Origin: Muriicola marianensis | Lineage (GTDB): Bacteria; Bacteroidota; Bacteroidia; Flavobacteriales; Flavobacteriaceae | Assembly: GCF_014638095.1 (NCBI RefSeq) | Contig: NZ_BMFH01000001.1 | Coordinates: 2,241,227-2,305,226, forward strand | Length of the DNA stretch: 64,000 bases | Reading direction: 5' to 3' | Part shown: in pieces, positions 40,203 through 49,408 of the stretch | Position numbering within the stretch: position 1 is the stretch's first letter | Layout: each line of letters opens with the position of its first letter | Notes under the pieces: model-generated | What the model was told of the DNA's origin: nothing | What the model saw: only the letters and a program-made list of their open reading frames with translations | Database searches by the model: none | Translations under genes and position numbers: made by a program

Positions 40203-42221
40203 TCAAAATCTGTCCAGGCTCAGGGCACCTGTTTGCGCAGTTGAATAAAATGGGACTCCATATTCCCTGCATGTTTGTTCCCAGCGTTCTGCGTATTGGC
40301 GGTAATTACTTCCGTCGGCTACTACTATTTGAGGTCTGAGTTCTTCCAGAAGCCGACCCAGATGCACTTTCGGGGATTGAATCAGCAAAAGGCCTGATAT
40401 TTGTTTGGCCTGTTTGGGAATCCTTGCTGTGCTGTCGATGACAATCCAGGATTCCATCCCCAGGGAAAAAGCCCGGGGCAGGTCCTGAATTGAGAGTGAT
40501 GTCAGGTGCCTGTGCATGCCAAAGGACGCTGCCAGGGGTTTGAGGTATTCCGGATCGGGACTCAGCAGCCGAAGATCCCTACCTTCCTGATACAGAATCC
40601 CGCTATTGCCGACCCTGTGTAGCAAGACAGTCTCCTGGTGTCCGGCAAATTTTTGTTTCTGATAAAAGGTCCACCCCTGCAGGCACAGGACGGACAATCC
40701 CAGTAAGGCCAGGTTTCTGAACCTGGGTTTTTGAAAATTTATGAGCAGGAAGACCAGGAGCAGGTACAGCAGCAGGAGGGAGATTTTGTCTAAAGGAATG
40801 TCTCGAAAAATAAAGGTCTCCTGTGCAGCAATGCTCCCGACAATGTCATTCATTCTACCGATCACTGCAGAATAGCCCAGGGCGATTGTATCGGGCAGGC
40901 TGTTAAGTGTGGCCAGGATGACTACAGGTATCCCAATTCCAATGATCAGTCCCAGGAAAGGCACCAGAAGGAGGGCAGACAGGAGGAACAGGCCCGGGAA
41001 CTGATGGAAGTAAAACAGGCAGAGGGGCATGACCCCTAGCTGTGCGGCCAGGCTCACGGCTGTCAGTTTCCACAAACGTCTCAGGAGCCTGTTTCTGGGA
41101 TACCAGGCTCTCATCAGGACCGGGAAGATCCAGGCAATGGCCAGCACGGCGGCATAGCTGAGCTGAAACCCTACCTGGAACAGGAAACGGGGCTCAATTA
41201 CCAGGATAAATAAAGCCGATATTGCCAGGATGTTCACCGTATTCGAGGGCCTGTTGAGGAACAGGGCATAGGAGAGGAAGGAGAACATGGCAGCTGCCCT
41301 GACCACGGAAGGGGAGAGGCCGGTGAACAGGGAGTAGACCCAGATGAGGCTGATGGTGAGGAGGGCGGTCCATGTCTTGCCATGGCGAAGGGAGGACAGG
41401 GGGCTCAGGAAGAATCGGATCAGCAATAACAGGATCCCGATATGAAGTCCGGATACCGCCAGGATGTGGGCAGCCCCGGCATCCCGGTATTGACGATATA
41501 CCTCCGGATCCAGATCGTCTCTTTCCCCCAGAAGTATCGCCTGTATCACTCCCAGTTCTTCACGACCTACAGAAGTAGCTTGCAGGGCTTCAATCACACC
41601 TTCCCTTATTCTTTGGGCCCTCCCTCTAATTGAGTATCCTTCCGGATCTTGTACGATGTAGTTGCCCTCCTTCAGGATCACCTGGTCATAGACGCCTCTC
41701 ACCTCCATATACTCGTCATAAGCAAATTGATAGGGGTTGAAAGGGGGCGGAATGGGTTTGATCTTCCCTGTGAAAAGCAGCCGACTCTCAGCCTTAAATC
41801 CGGGTTGTTCTTTCCTTTTCTCCAGTCCAAGGATAAGGCCGCTCGCCCCATGTCCGTTCAGAGAACTCACTTCCAGGAGGTACTTGTGATAATACCCCGA
41901 AGATTTCAGGGATTCTTTTACCCTGGCCTCCCAAATATTGATATCCTCTTGCAAAACGTGACTATAATGATCAGGCCTGAAGCGTGGCTGGGAAAGGGAA
42001 ATGGAGAAAAATCCCAGGCAGACAGAGGTACAGACCAGGGCGAAACCGAAGAGGATTCCTTGCCTGTAGTTTTCAAAAACGAAGGTCAAAAGCAGGAAAG
42101 TAAAACTCAACCCCAGCGGGAGAAAGATATTGACAGGTTCTGTAGGAAAGGACCATCCGAGGATGATACCGACTACAAAAGTCAGGCATACCCGTACGGA
42201 GATGAAATCCAGGGGATGCAT
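40203..42221 (-). CDS. comEC: ComEC/Rec2 DNA-uptake channel
   Basis: 672 residues. The DUF4131 start (HPLDFISVRVCLTFVVGIILGWSF, DHYSHVLQEDINIWEARVKESLKS) is followed by the competence domain with GERDDLDPEVYRQYRDAGAAHILAVSGLHIGILLLLI and FTGLSPSVVRAAAMFSFLSYALFLNRPSNTVNILA. The C-terminal part of about 110 residues (LLSPDPEYLKPLAASFGMH...) lacks the HxHxDH metal motif of the MBL domain found in many ComEC proteins. It moves single-stranded DNA across the inner membrane during transformation. It follows the NlpC gene by 1 bp. Confidence 0.92.
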   Translation of the reverse strand: MHPLDFISVRVCLTFVVGIILGWSFPTEPVNIFLPLGLSFTFLLLTFVFENYRQGILFGFALVCTSVCLGFFSISLSQPRFRPDHYSHVLQEDINIWEARVKESLKSSGYYHKYLLEVSSLNGHGASGLILGLEKRKEQPGFKAESRLLFTGKIKPIPPPFNPYQFAYDEYMEVRGVYDQVILKEGNYIVQDPEGYSIRGRAQRIREGVIEALQATSVGREELGVIQAILLGERDDLDPEVYRQYRDAGAAHILAVSGLHIGILLLLIRFFLSPLSSLRHGKTWTALLTISLIWVYSLFTGLSPSVVRAAAMFSFLSYALFLNRPSNTVNILAISALFILVIEPRFLFQVGFQLSYAAVLAIAWIFPVLMRAWYPRNRLLRRLWKLTAVSLAAQLGVMPLCLFYFHQFPGLFLLSALLLVPFLGLIIGIGIPVVILATLNSLPDTIALGYSAVIGRMNDIVGSIAAQETFIFRDIPLDKISLLLLYLLLVFLLINFQKPRFRNLALLGLSVLCLQGWTFYQKQKFAGHQETVLLHRVGNSGILYQEGRDLRLLSPDPEYLKPLAASFGMHRHLTSLSIQDLPRAFSLGMESWIVIDSTARIPKQAKQISGLLLIQSPKVHLGRLLEELRPQIVVADGSNYRQYAERWEQTCREYGVPFYSTAQTGALSLDRF

Positions 42222-42222
42222 C

Positions 42223-42798
42223 TCATAGGATTCTCGTGGCCTTCACAAAAGCGTAGTTCCAGTAACCCTCCTTGAGGGAAGAGACGATCACCCCCCGGGA
42301 AGTGGTGGAGTGGATAAAGCGGATATCATCCCCTTCCACCTCTACAACAAGCCCTACGTGGTTGATTCGTTTTCTTCGGTTAGAAGTAGTAAAAAACAGC
42401 AGGTCGCCCTTGCTGACCTCTTCCAGGGAGATCTTCCTCCCTTCGTTGGCCATGTAAAACGAAACCCTGGGCAGGTAGATGTCGTGCTCCTGGAAGGTGA
42501 TGTACATCAGGCCGGAACAATCCATACCTTTCCGGGTCGTCCCCCCGTACTTATACTTCACCCCGGTATAGGTAAGGGCGGTATTGATGACCTGTTCGGA
42601 TTTGTCGAGGTAAATCCGTTCCGGGGCTTCAGCGATCTCAGTACCGTCTGAAAGAATGGAATCCCGGAGAGTCTCTGTTGGGGGGTCATCGGCCTCAACG
42701 GTGACCGAATACCCGGATCCGTAGGTGGTACGTTTTTTTACAACCCCACAGGACAGGGCTGTCAGGCAAAGGATCAGAACAAGGTTTTTTCTCCACAT
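42223..42798 (-). CDS. NlpC/P60 (C40) peptidoglycan hydrolase lipoprotein
   Basis: 191 residues with a lipoprotein signal NLVLILCLTALSCGVVK (Cys near 17). The C40 catalytic block is YKYGGTTRKGMDCSGLMYITFQEHDIYLPRVSF with Cys in DCSG, then RINHVGLVVEVEGDDIRFIHSTTSRGV with the His residues. It cuts peptide cross-links of the cell wall. It has its own -7 box (42827-42834) and is the first gene of a unit with comEC. Confidence 0.93.
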   Translation of the reverse strand: MWRKNLVLILCLTALSCGVVKKRTTYGSGYSVTVEADDPPTETLRDSILSDGTEIAEAPERIYLDKSEQVINTALTYTGVKYKYGGTTRKGMDCSGLMYITFQEHDIYLPRVSFYMANEGRKISLEEVSKGDLLFFTTSNRRKRINHVGLVVEVEGDDIRFIHSTTSRGVIVSSLKEGYWNYAFVKATRIL

Positions 42799-42826
42799 AG
42801 ACGGTAAAAAAGGGGCACCTTGTAAC

Positions 42827-42834
42827 CAAAATTA
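42827..42834 (-). promoter_or_regulatory. TAATTTTG, -7 box of the NlpC-comEC unit
   Basis: An exact TAnnTTTG match on the minus strand, 28 bp before the ATG at 42798. Confidence 0.5.
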
Positions 42835-42898
42835 TAAATTATTTCTGAAGTGGGAATTCAGCGGAAAGTAAATACTCGCTGATTCTTAGAACTCCTTT

Positions 42899-44020
42899 TC
42901 AGGAGTTTTTAAGAGAGTCTACGATCATCCGGGCTGCTTTTTCGCTGGCCCCGCCCCCGCCCAGTTTGGCTTCGAGCTCTTCATATGACTTCAAGAGGGC
43001 TTCCCTTTTGGGGCCTGTGAGGATAGCCTTTAGCTCCCGCACCAGGGCCTTGTGGGTTAGGTCGTTCTGGATGAGCTCTGTCACCACTTCCCTGTCCATG
43101 ATGAGGTTCACCAGGGAGATGTATTTCAGGGTGATGATGCGTTTTGCGATCTGGTAGGAGATCCAGTTTCCTTTGTAACAGACCACTTGTGGGACTTTGA
43201 AAAGAGCCGTTTCCAAGGTGGCCGTGCCGCTGGTGACCAGGGCGGCCTTTGCGCACTGAAGGAGGGCATAGGTCTCCCCTCTGACAAAGTGTACCCGACT
43301 TTCTTTTGTAAATCGAGAATAGAATTCTGTGTCCAGGCTGGGAGCACCGGCGATCACAAATTCGTACTCCGGAAACTGAGGGACAACGGAAAGCATGAGA
43401 GAGAGCATTTTCTCCACCTCCTGTTTCCGGCTCCCCGGAAGAAGGGCGATGATCTCCTTCCCTTCAGACAGGCCGTGTTTCTCGCGGAATGCCGAGGAAT
43501 CGGCTGATCCTTTCGCTTCGATGGCATCCAGCAGGGGGTGGCCCACATAATGAACCGGAAACCCGTGCTTCTCTTCATAGAATTGTTTTTCAAAGGGCAG
43601 GATAACGTACATTTCGTCTATGGAAGACCTGATCTTCCTGACCCTGCCTTCCCGGGAAGCCCATACCTGGGGAGAGATGTAATAATTTGTCCGGTACCCC
43701 TCGGCTTTCGCCCAGGAAGCGATCCGGAGGTTAAAACCAGAAAAATCAATAAAAATGATCACGTCAGGTCTGAAGGCACTGATATCCTCTTTACAAAAGG
43801 CGATATTTTTGAAGATTTGCCGGATGTTTGCAAGCACCTCAGCAAAGCCCATAAAGGACATTTCTTTATAGTGCTTGACGATGGTTCCTCCGGCCTCTTC
43901 CATCAAATCCCCACCCCAGCAACGAATATCAGCCCCGGGATCTGCTTTTTTCAAGGCCCGGATCAGGTTAGACCCGTGAAGGTCTCCTGAAGCTTCCCCT
44001 GCTATGATGTAGTATTTCAT
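42899..44020 (-). CDS. lpxB: Lipid-A-disaccharide synthase
   Basis: 373 residues. MKYYIIAGEASGDLHGSNLIRALKKADPGADIRCWGGDLMEEAGG is the LpxB start. Then come DFSGFNLRIASWAKAEGYRTNYYISPQVWASREGRVRKI, LLPGSRKQEVEKMLSLML and TSGTATLETALFKVPQVVCYKGNWISYQIAKRII. It joins UDP-diacylglucosamine and lipid X to make lipid A disaccharide at the inner membrane. It lies 1 bp after the small membrane-protein gene, downstream of surE. Confidence 0.96.
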   Translation of the reverse strand: MKYYIIAGEASGDLHGSNLIRALKKADPGADIRCWGGDLMEEAGGTIVKHYKEMSFMGFAEVLANIRQIFKNIAFCKEDISAFRPDVIIFIDFSGFNLRIASWAKAEGYRTNYYISPQVWASREGRVRKIRSSIDEMYVILPFEKQFYEEKHGFPVHYVGHPLLDAIEAKGSADSSAFREKHGLSEGKEIIALLPGSRKQEVEKMLSLMLSVVPQFPEYEFVIAGAPSLDTEFYSRFTKESRVHFVRGETYALLQCAKAALVTSGTATLETALFKVPQVVCYKGNWISYQIAKRIITLKYISLVNLIMDREVVTELIQNDLTHKALVRELKAILTGPKREALLKSYEELEAKLGGGGASEKAARMIVDSLKNS

Positions 44021-44021
44021 G

Positions 44022-44306
44022 TCAGAATACCTTGTAGAATAGGATTACCAGGGCGGCCAGCAAGGTTGCGATCAGCACTCCCTTGGCCCTTTGGTCTCTT
44101 TTGATCCTCAGGAATCCGAAAAATGCCAGGAGGTTCAGAATGGCCCCGAGGGCCACCAGGCTCCCCAGGTGATCCTGTTCTCGGGCAACCTCCAGGGTCT
44201 CTGTGATACCCAGATCGGAAAAAATAAGGATATAGAGTAAAGTGCCGAAGACATTGGCAATGATTCCCACGGCCAGGCCGATGGCTATTTCTTTTTTAGT
44301 GTTCAT
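44022..44306 (-). CDS. Small membrane protein
   Basis: 94 residues from the ATG at 44306 (MNTKKEIAIGLAVGIIANVF); the frame continues to 44339 inside surE, but this start needs only an 11-bp overlap. Three hydrophobic segments are visible (about 8-27, 44-62 and 73-90). It was not recognised. Its place between surE and lpxB, with tight spacing on both sides, makes it part of that operon. Confidence 0.75.
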   Translation of the reverse strand: MNTKKEIAIGLAVGIIANVFGTLLYILIFSDLGITETLEVAREQDHLGSLVALGAILNLLAFFGFLRIKRDQRAKGVLIATLLAALVILFYKVF

Positions 44307-45078
44307 GTAAATTCCAGGTATTGATATCTTGAATGGCAAAATGCGCCGTCAGGTCGAATTGGGTGGGCACCACGGAGATATACCCCTGAGACAGGGCCCA
44401 TTCGTCAGTGTCCTCCCCTTTGTCGAGGAGCTGAAACTCCCCTGTGAGCCAGTAGTAGTCCTTCCCGGAGGGGTTGGTACGCTTGTCGAATTTTTCCTTC
44501 CAGTTGGCCCGGGCCTGCCTGCAGACCTTGATGCCTTTAAGTTCCCCGTCAGCTACTTTAGGGATGTTGACATTGAGCACTACTCCCTTGGGGATCCCGT
44601 GTTGAAGTGCTTCTGAAACGATCTGTTTTACCGCTTCCTCAGCCGGGGTGAAATCCGCCTCCCAGGAATAGTCACAAAGGGAGAATCCTATGGCGGGAAT
44701 GCCTTCGATCCCCGCCTCTATGGCGGCGCTCATGGTTCCCGAATAAATGACATTGATGGAGGCGTTGGAACCGTGGTTGATCCCGCTCACGCAGATGTCG
44801 GGTCTGCGGCCCAACAATTCCTGCAGGGCCAGTTTTACACAGTCGGCAGGGGTTCCGCTGCAGCTGTATTCCCTGGGAGCCCCTTTTTCCGGGTCGATCA
44901 CCACCCTTTGAGAATAGAGGGTATTGTCCAGGGTAATGGCATGTCCCATCCCTGATTGCGGACTGTCCGGGGCCACCACGACCACCTCTCCGAGTTCCTT
45001 CATGCACCGCACCAGGGTGCGCAATCCCGGAGCCGTAATTCCGTCATCGTTTGTCACCAGGATCAAAGGTTTGCTCAT
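44296..45078 (-). CDS. surE: 5'/3'-nucleotidase SurE
   Basis: 260 residues. LILVTNDDGITAPGLRTLVRCM supplies the metal-binding Asp pair (D11/D12). VVAPDSPQSGMGHAIT supplies a serine block, and VSGINHGSNASINVIYSGTMSAAIEAGIEGIPAIGFSL supplies N and S ligands. It hydrolyses 5'- and 3'-nucleotides and is linked to stationary-phase survival. It is the first gene of the surE-small protein-lpxB unit. Confidence 0.96.
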   Translation of the reverse strand: MSKPLILVTNDDGITAPGLRTLVRCMKELGEVVVVAPDSPQSGMGHAITLDNTLYSQRVVIDPEKGAPREYSCSGTPADCVKLALQELLGRRPDICVSGINHGSNASINVIYSGTMSAAIEAGIEGIPAIGFSLCDYSWEADFTPAEEAVKQIVSEALQHGIPKGVVLNVNIPKVADGELKGIKVCRQARANWKEKFDKRTNPSGKDYYWLTGEFQLLDKGEDTDEWALSQGYISVVPTQFDLTAHFAIQDINTWNLHEH

Positions 45079-45183
45079 CGCGCATACTTTAAGCCGTAAA
45101 AATACGTTTTTACTGAGGATTAGTGCGGACGGCCTTTAACAAAAAATTATCGCCAGGGGCAATTATTGGCATGGTTTTTTCTC

Positions 45184-45191
45184 TATCTTAG
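45184..45191 (+). promoter_or_regulatory. TATCTTAG, candidate -7 box of prc
   Basis: Plus-strand TATCTTAG, 75 bp before the start at 45267, with TTGG 14 bp upstream. The same variant as in cassette repeats, but here in front of a core gene, shows the host uses this box type generally. Confidence 0.4.
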
Positions 45192-45266
45192 GGACTGATT
45201 AATTTTATCAACCTCAGGTTTTTAGGGCGTTCCTCTTAGTCTTTAATCTGAAGAAACAAAAAGTAC

Positions 45267-47396
45267 ATGAAAAGGAATCTGGCTTTAGGTTTTCTGGCTG
45301 TTCTGATCGCTGTGGCTTCCTGCAGTTTTACGAACAAGAGCTTTGAAAACAATGACAAGGACAAGCTTTTATTAGATATCATCACCTACATCCTGGAAAA
45401 AGGACACTATTCCCCCAAGGCTATCAACGACGACCTGTCCGTGGCGGTTTACGAGGATTTCATCGACGTCCTGGATCCCACCAAGAGGTATTTTCTGGCG
45501 GAGGATATTCGGGATTTTGAACAATACAAGTTCCAGATAGACGACCAGATCAAGAATACGGATATTTCCTTCTTCAACCTGGTAAATGAAAGGTATGCGA
45601 AGAGAATAGGGGAGGTCAAAGTATTGATCTCAGAGATCCTGGACGAGCCTTTTGACTATACCGTGGAGGAGTCCATCAACTCCGATTACGATAAAAGGCC
45701 TTTTACCAATTCCAGGGCGGAGCTGAAAGAGAGGTGGAGGAAACAACTCAAATTCTGGACCCTGAATACCTTTGATTCCAAATTGAAGGACGAGATCCAG
45801 AAAAAGAAGGACGACCCCAACTACGTCACCCTGACAGAAAGAGAAGTGGAAAAGGAAGCCCGGGATGTCACCAGACAGACACTGGAAGAGTTTTTCGACT
45901 TTGTGGACAATATGGAGCGCAAGGACCGCTTTGCGCAGTATATCAATTCTATCGTAGACAAGTTCGACCCCCATACTTCCTATTTTGCCCCTGAGGATAA
46001 GGATTATTTTGACCGTCAGATCTCAGGCCGTTTTGAGGGGATTGGCGCCCGGTTGCAACCGGAACCGGAAGGTGCCAAGATCGTGGAGATCATCTCCGGA
46101 GGTCCCGTATGGCGCGGGCAGTTGCTCGAAGTAGGTGACGAGATCATCAAGGTAGGGCAGGAGAATGAGACTCCAGTCAATATTGTTGGTATGCCCCTCG
46201 ATGACGCCGTAAAACTCATCAAGGGACCCAAAGGGACCAAGGTATACCTCACTGTGAGGAAGGTAGACGGTACCATTGAAGAGGTGACCGTGGTACGAGA
46301 TATCGTGGAGCTGGAAGAACAATACGCCAAGTCGGCAAAGATCATTGATGAGGATAAGAAATTTGGCTTGATACAACTGCCCGGATTCTATGCAGACTTC
46401 AAGAATTACAACGATCGAAATGCAGCTACAGACGTGGCTAAGGAGATCGAACGACTGAAGGGAGAAGGGATGGAAGGACTCATCCTGGACCTTCGCGACA
46501 ACGGAGGGGGATCCCTGCGGACGGCTATCGACATGGCCGGGTTGTTCATCAAGGACGGGCCTGTGGTGCAGGTTCGGGCTTCTGACAACGATAAAATGGT
46601 CTATGAGGACAAGGACGAGCGGATACAGTGGGACGGACCCCTGGTGATCCTCGTCAACGAATTTTCTGCCTCAGCCTCTGAGATCCTTGCCGCTGCCATG
46701 CAGGATTACAAGCGGGCCATCATCATCGGAAGCAGCCAGACCTTTGGAAAGGGTACGGTACAAACAATGTACCCCCTGGAGAACGTTGTTCACGTGAATG
46801 AATATGGTGACCTGGGAGCTATCAAGGTGACCATCCAGAAATTCTACCGTGTGAACGGGGAATCCAACCAGCTCGAAGGGGTGAAGAGTGACATTGTTAT
46901 TCCGGACCGTTACAGGTATATCGTTCTCGGAGAAAAAGGACAGCCCACCGCCATGAGCTGGGACAAGATCAATCCTGCCAATTACAGGGTTTGGGATGGT
47001 AATATCGACTTCGAAAAGATCATCGAAAACAGCAATAAGCGTATCGCTCAGAATCCACAGGTAAAACTGATTGAGGAAAATGCGAAATGGCTCAAAGATC
47101 AGCAGGACGAAATGACCGTTACCCTGAATTACGACCTGTACAAGGCAAGGGATAAGGCGAACAGGGAAAAATCGGATTACTTCAAGAAATTATCCGAGTA
47201 CGATTCCCAGCTTACCTTCGAATCTGTCAAGTATGAACAGGAGCTGTTTACCCAGGACACCCTCCTGAAAGAAAAGAGGGAACGCTGGCATAAGAACCTG
47301 GTGAAAGACGTCTATATAGAAGAAGCCGTGAACGTACTAAAAGACCTGAGGGATGACAGGATGAACAGCGACAAACTCGCCCACATCAAAGGATAA
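45267..47396 (+). CDS. prc: Tail-specific C-terminal processing protease
   Basis: 709 residues with an N-terminal export signal, AVASCSFTNKSF, that looks like a lipoprotein site (Cys near 19). An N-terminal helical domain is followed by the PDZ (about 240-330, GRFEGIGARLQPEPEGAKIVEIISGGPVWRGQLLEVGDEIIKV), then the S41 protease with NEFSASASEILAAAMQDYKRAIIIGSSQTFGKGTVQTM, giving the Ser-Lys pair. The C-terminal DUF3340-like region ends it. It degrades or trims periplasmic proteins by their C-termini. A terminator follows. Confidence 0.93.
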   Translation: MKRNLALGFLAVLIAVASCSFTNKSFENNDKDKLLLDIITYILEKGHYSPKAINDDLSVAVYEDFIDVLDPTKRYFLAEDIRDFEQYKFQIDDQIKNTDISFFNLVNERYAKRIGEVKVLISEILDEPFDYTVEESINSDYDKRPFTNSRAELKERWRKQLKFWTLNTFDSKLKDEIQKKKDDPNYVTLTEREVEKEARDVTRQTLEEFFDFVDNMERKDRFAQYINSIVDKFDPHTSYFAPEDKDYFDRQISGRFEGIGARLQPEPEGAKIVEIISGGPVWRGQLLEVGDEIIKVGQENETPVNIVGMPLDDAVKLIKGPKGTKVYLTVRKVDGTIEEVTVVRDIVELEEQYAKSAKIIDEDKKFGLIQLPGFYADFKNYNDRNAATDVAKEIERLKGEGMEGLILDLRDNGGGSLRTAIDMAGLFIKDGPVVQVRASDNDKMVYEDKDERIQWDGPLVILVNEFSASASEILAAAMQDYKRAIIIGSSQTFGKGTVQTMYPLENVVHVNEYGDLGAIKVTIQKFYRVNGESNQLEGVKSDIVIPDRYRYIVLGEKGQPTAMSWDKINPANYRVWDGNIDFEKIIENSNKRIAQNPQVKLIEENAKWLKDQQDEMTVTLNYDLYKARDKANREKSDYFKKLSEYDSQLTFESVKYEQELFTQDTLLKEKRERWHKNLVKDVYIEEAVNVLKDLRDDRMNSDKLAHIKG

Positions 47397-47414
47397 CAGA
47401 TACGTTAAAAATAA

Positions 47415-47444
47415 AGGAAAAGGCCCCATTGAGGGCCTTTTTTT
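47415..47444 (+). terminator. Terminator after prc
   Basis: GGCCC-cattga-GGGCC with A before and a long T run after, 20 bp past the prc stop. Confidence 0.85.
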
Positions 47445-47465
47445 ATGGTATTGTCCTTCTCAGGC

Positions 47466-48005
47466 CTACCCAAGCTTGTCGGCATGCAGCTTTCGCAGCT
47501 TATTCAGCTTAGGGGTAATCACGTAGCTGCAGTACCCCTGCCTCGGATTATTTCGGTAATAATCCTGGTGGTAATCTTCTGCTTCGTAAAAGGTTTCGAG
47601 CGGACTCACCTCGGTGACGATAGGGGCATCGAAGGAATCTGCGAGTTCCTGAATGACTTTTGTTGCCGTCTTGTGCTGCTCCTCATCGTGGTAATAGATA
47701 ACCGAACGGTACTGGGCGCCTACATCTGCCCCCTGCCGGTTCAGGGTGGTCGGGTCGTGTGTGGTCATAAAGATCACGAGCAGGTCGTGGTAGGAGATCA
47801 CATCAGGGTCAAAAGTGACCTGTACCACCTCCGCATGTCCGGTAAGGCCTGAACAGACTTCCCTGTATGTCGGCCTCCCGGGAGCATTGCCCCCCGTGTA
47901 GCCGGAGACGACCTTGTGAATTCCCCTTACTTCCTGAAAAATGGCCTCTGTACACCAGAAGCACCCGCCACCCACCGTGGCGATCCCAACCTTAGGGCTA
48001 TTCAT
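47466..48005 (-). CDS. msrA: Peptide methionine-S-sulfoxide reductase
   Basis: 179 residues. [60 protein letters not shown] is the MsrA core, with catalytic Cys15 in GGCFWC. The C-terminal part ([23 protein letters not shown]) is typical. It repairs the S form of oxidised methionine. It overlaps the end of msrB by 8 bp and is read after it, so the two enzymes are made together and cover both sulfoxide forms. Confidence 0.96.
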   Translation of the reverse strand: MNSPKVGIATVGGGCFWCTEAIFQEVRGIHKVVSGYTGGNAPGRPTYREVCSGLTGHAEVVQVTFDPDVISYHDLLVIFMTTHDPTTLNRQGADVGAQYRSVIYYHDEEQHKTATKVIQELADSFDAPIVTEVSPLETFYEAEDYHQDYYRNNPRQGYCSYVITPKLNKLRKLHADKLG

Positions 48006-48459
48006 GATCGGCTGCGTTTTGTATGAGTTCCATAGATTCGGAATTGATGCAGTACCTCAGCCCACTGGGAGCAGGTCCGTCGGGAAATACATGTCCGAGG
48101 TGGGCATCGCAGGTATTGCACATGACCTCTACCCTGACCATCCCGTAGGAGGTGTCCTTTTCATACTGGATAGCATTCTCTTTGATGGGCTGGGTGAAAC
48201 TGGGCCAGCCTGTTCCGGAATCGAATTTGATGGTAGAATCAAACAGGGGGGTGCCACAGCATACACAGGCGTACTTGCCGGCTTCATATATACTGCACAG
48301 GGCTCCCGAGTGGGGTGCCTCTGTTCCCTTTTTACGGGTGATCCTGAACTGTTCCGGGCTCAGGGCCTCCTGCCATTCGGCTTCCGTTTTCTCAACTCTC
48401 TTGTCGGGTTTGGGATTACCGTGAACAGAATAATGTATGACGTCTTTCCAGGTGAGCAT
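47998..48459 (-). CDS. msrB: Peptide methionine-R-sulfoxide reductase
   Basis: 153 residues. [32 protein letters not shown] and [39 protein letters not shown] contain two zinc CxxC pairs and the catalytic Cys of RYCINS. It reduces methionine-R-sulfoxide. It has no signal peptide, so it acts in the cytosol. It is first in the msrB-msrA unit. Confidence 0.96.
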   Translation of the reverse strand: MLTWKDVIHYSVHGNPKPDKRVEKTEAEWQEALSPEQFRITRKKGTEAPHSGALCSIYEAGKYACVCCGTPLFDSTIKFDSGTGWPSFTQPIKENAIQYEKDTSYGMVRVEVMCNTCDAHLGHVFPDGPAPSGLRYCINSESMELIQNAADHE

Positions 48460-48565
48460 AGGATTGTTTACGTATTTAGATTTATTAATTCCAAGAGTCT
48501 AAATGGTCGAAGGACAAGCGTAATCCTTACACCTCAAAGGTAGGTCCTTATCTGCAGAATTCCTG

Positions 48566-48573
48566 TATTTTAG
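48566..48573 (+). promoter_or_regulatory. TATTTTAG, candidate -7 box of the nuclease gene
   Basis: Plus-strand TATTTTAG, 28 bp before the ATG at 48602. It matches the box in repeats A, H, I and J exactly. Confidence 0.45.
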
Positions 48574-48601
48574 CTCCGCTTTAAGAAAGCGAAGAAACCC
48601 T

Positions 48602-49408
48602 ATGCGCAGGACGAGAAAGAACAGGATCATTTATACCGTTTTACTGGCAGCAGTGATCATCCTCTTCTGGGTGATCGAACAATACTTCCTGCCCTGGTGG
48701 ACCCGGGTTGAACCCGATCAAAAGATGGTCCTTCCTGAATTCGTTGAGCCCGGCACCCTCAGAGGGGATGTTATCAAGCACGCCTTCTATTCCCTGGAAT
48801 ACAGTGAGCAGCACGAACAGGCCCGGTGGGTGGCATATACGCTCACGCGATCACACCTGACAAACGATGATCGCCGACGGCCTTTTTTTGAGAAAGATCC
48901 CTGGGTTAAAACTGCTTCTGCCGATTGGAGGAACTACAAGAATTCGGGCTATGACAGGGGTCATCTTTGTCCGGCCGGAGACCGCAGATTTTCCGAATCG
49001 GCTTACAATGAGACCTTTTACACAAGTAATATCAGTCCGATGGACCCGGATTTCAATGCCGGGGTATGGAACCGTTTGGAGATACAGGTGCGGAACTGGG
49101 CCAGGAAGTATGACACCCTGTATGTGATCACCGGAGGTGTGCTCAGGAAAGGATTACCGTCAATAGGGTACGAAGAAGTATCAGTACCAAGGGCATTTTA
49201 TAAGATAGTGGTAAGGCAAAATAACGGAGACCTGGAGACTGTCGCTTTTTTAATTCCTCATAGGGAAACTTCCCAGCCATTAGAAGCTTTTAGGGTAAGC
49301 ATAGACCAGCTGGAGGAGGAGACAGGAATTGACTTCTTCAAATCGATGGAGGACAGGCAGGAGGATCGCCTGGAAGAGGCGATAGAAGGCTCATCCTGGC
49401 CGTTTTAA
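48602..49408 (+). CDS. DNA/RNA non-specific endonuclease (beta-beta-alpha metal)
   Basis: 268 residues. An N-terminal anchor or signal (IIYTVLLAAVIILFWVIEQYFL, about 9-30) is followed by ARWVAYTLTRSHL and the active-site stretch NSGYDRGHLCPAGDRRFSESAYNETFYTSNISPMDPDFNAGVWNRLEIQVRNWARKY with DRGH (catalytic His) and the metal-binding Asn in NRLE. It should cut DNA and RNA outside the cytoplasm. It is convergent with rodA, whose stop overlaps by 4 bp. Confidence 0.94.
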   Translation: MRRTRKNRIIYTVLLAAVIILFWVIEQYFLPWWTRVEPDQKMVLPEFVEPGTLRGDVIKHAFYSLEYSEQHEQARWVAYTLTRSHLTNDDRRRPFFEKDPWVKTASADWRNYKNSGYDRGHLCPAGDRRFSESAYNETFYTSNISPMDPDFNAGVWNRLEIQVRNWARKYDTLYVITGGVLRKGLPSIGYEEVSVPRAFYKIVVRQNNGDLETVAFLIPHRETSQPLEAFRVSIDQLEEETGIDFFKSMEDRQEDRLEEAIEGSSWPF

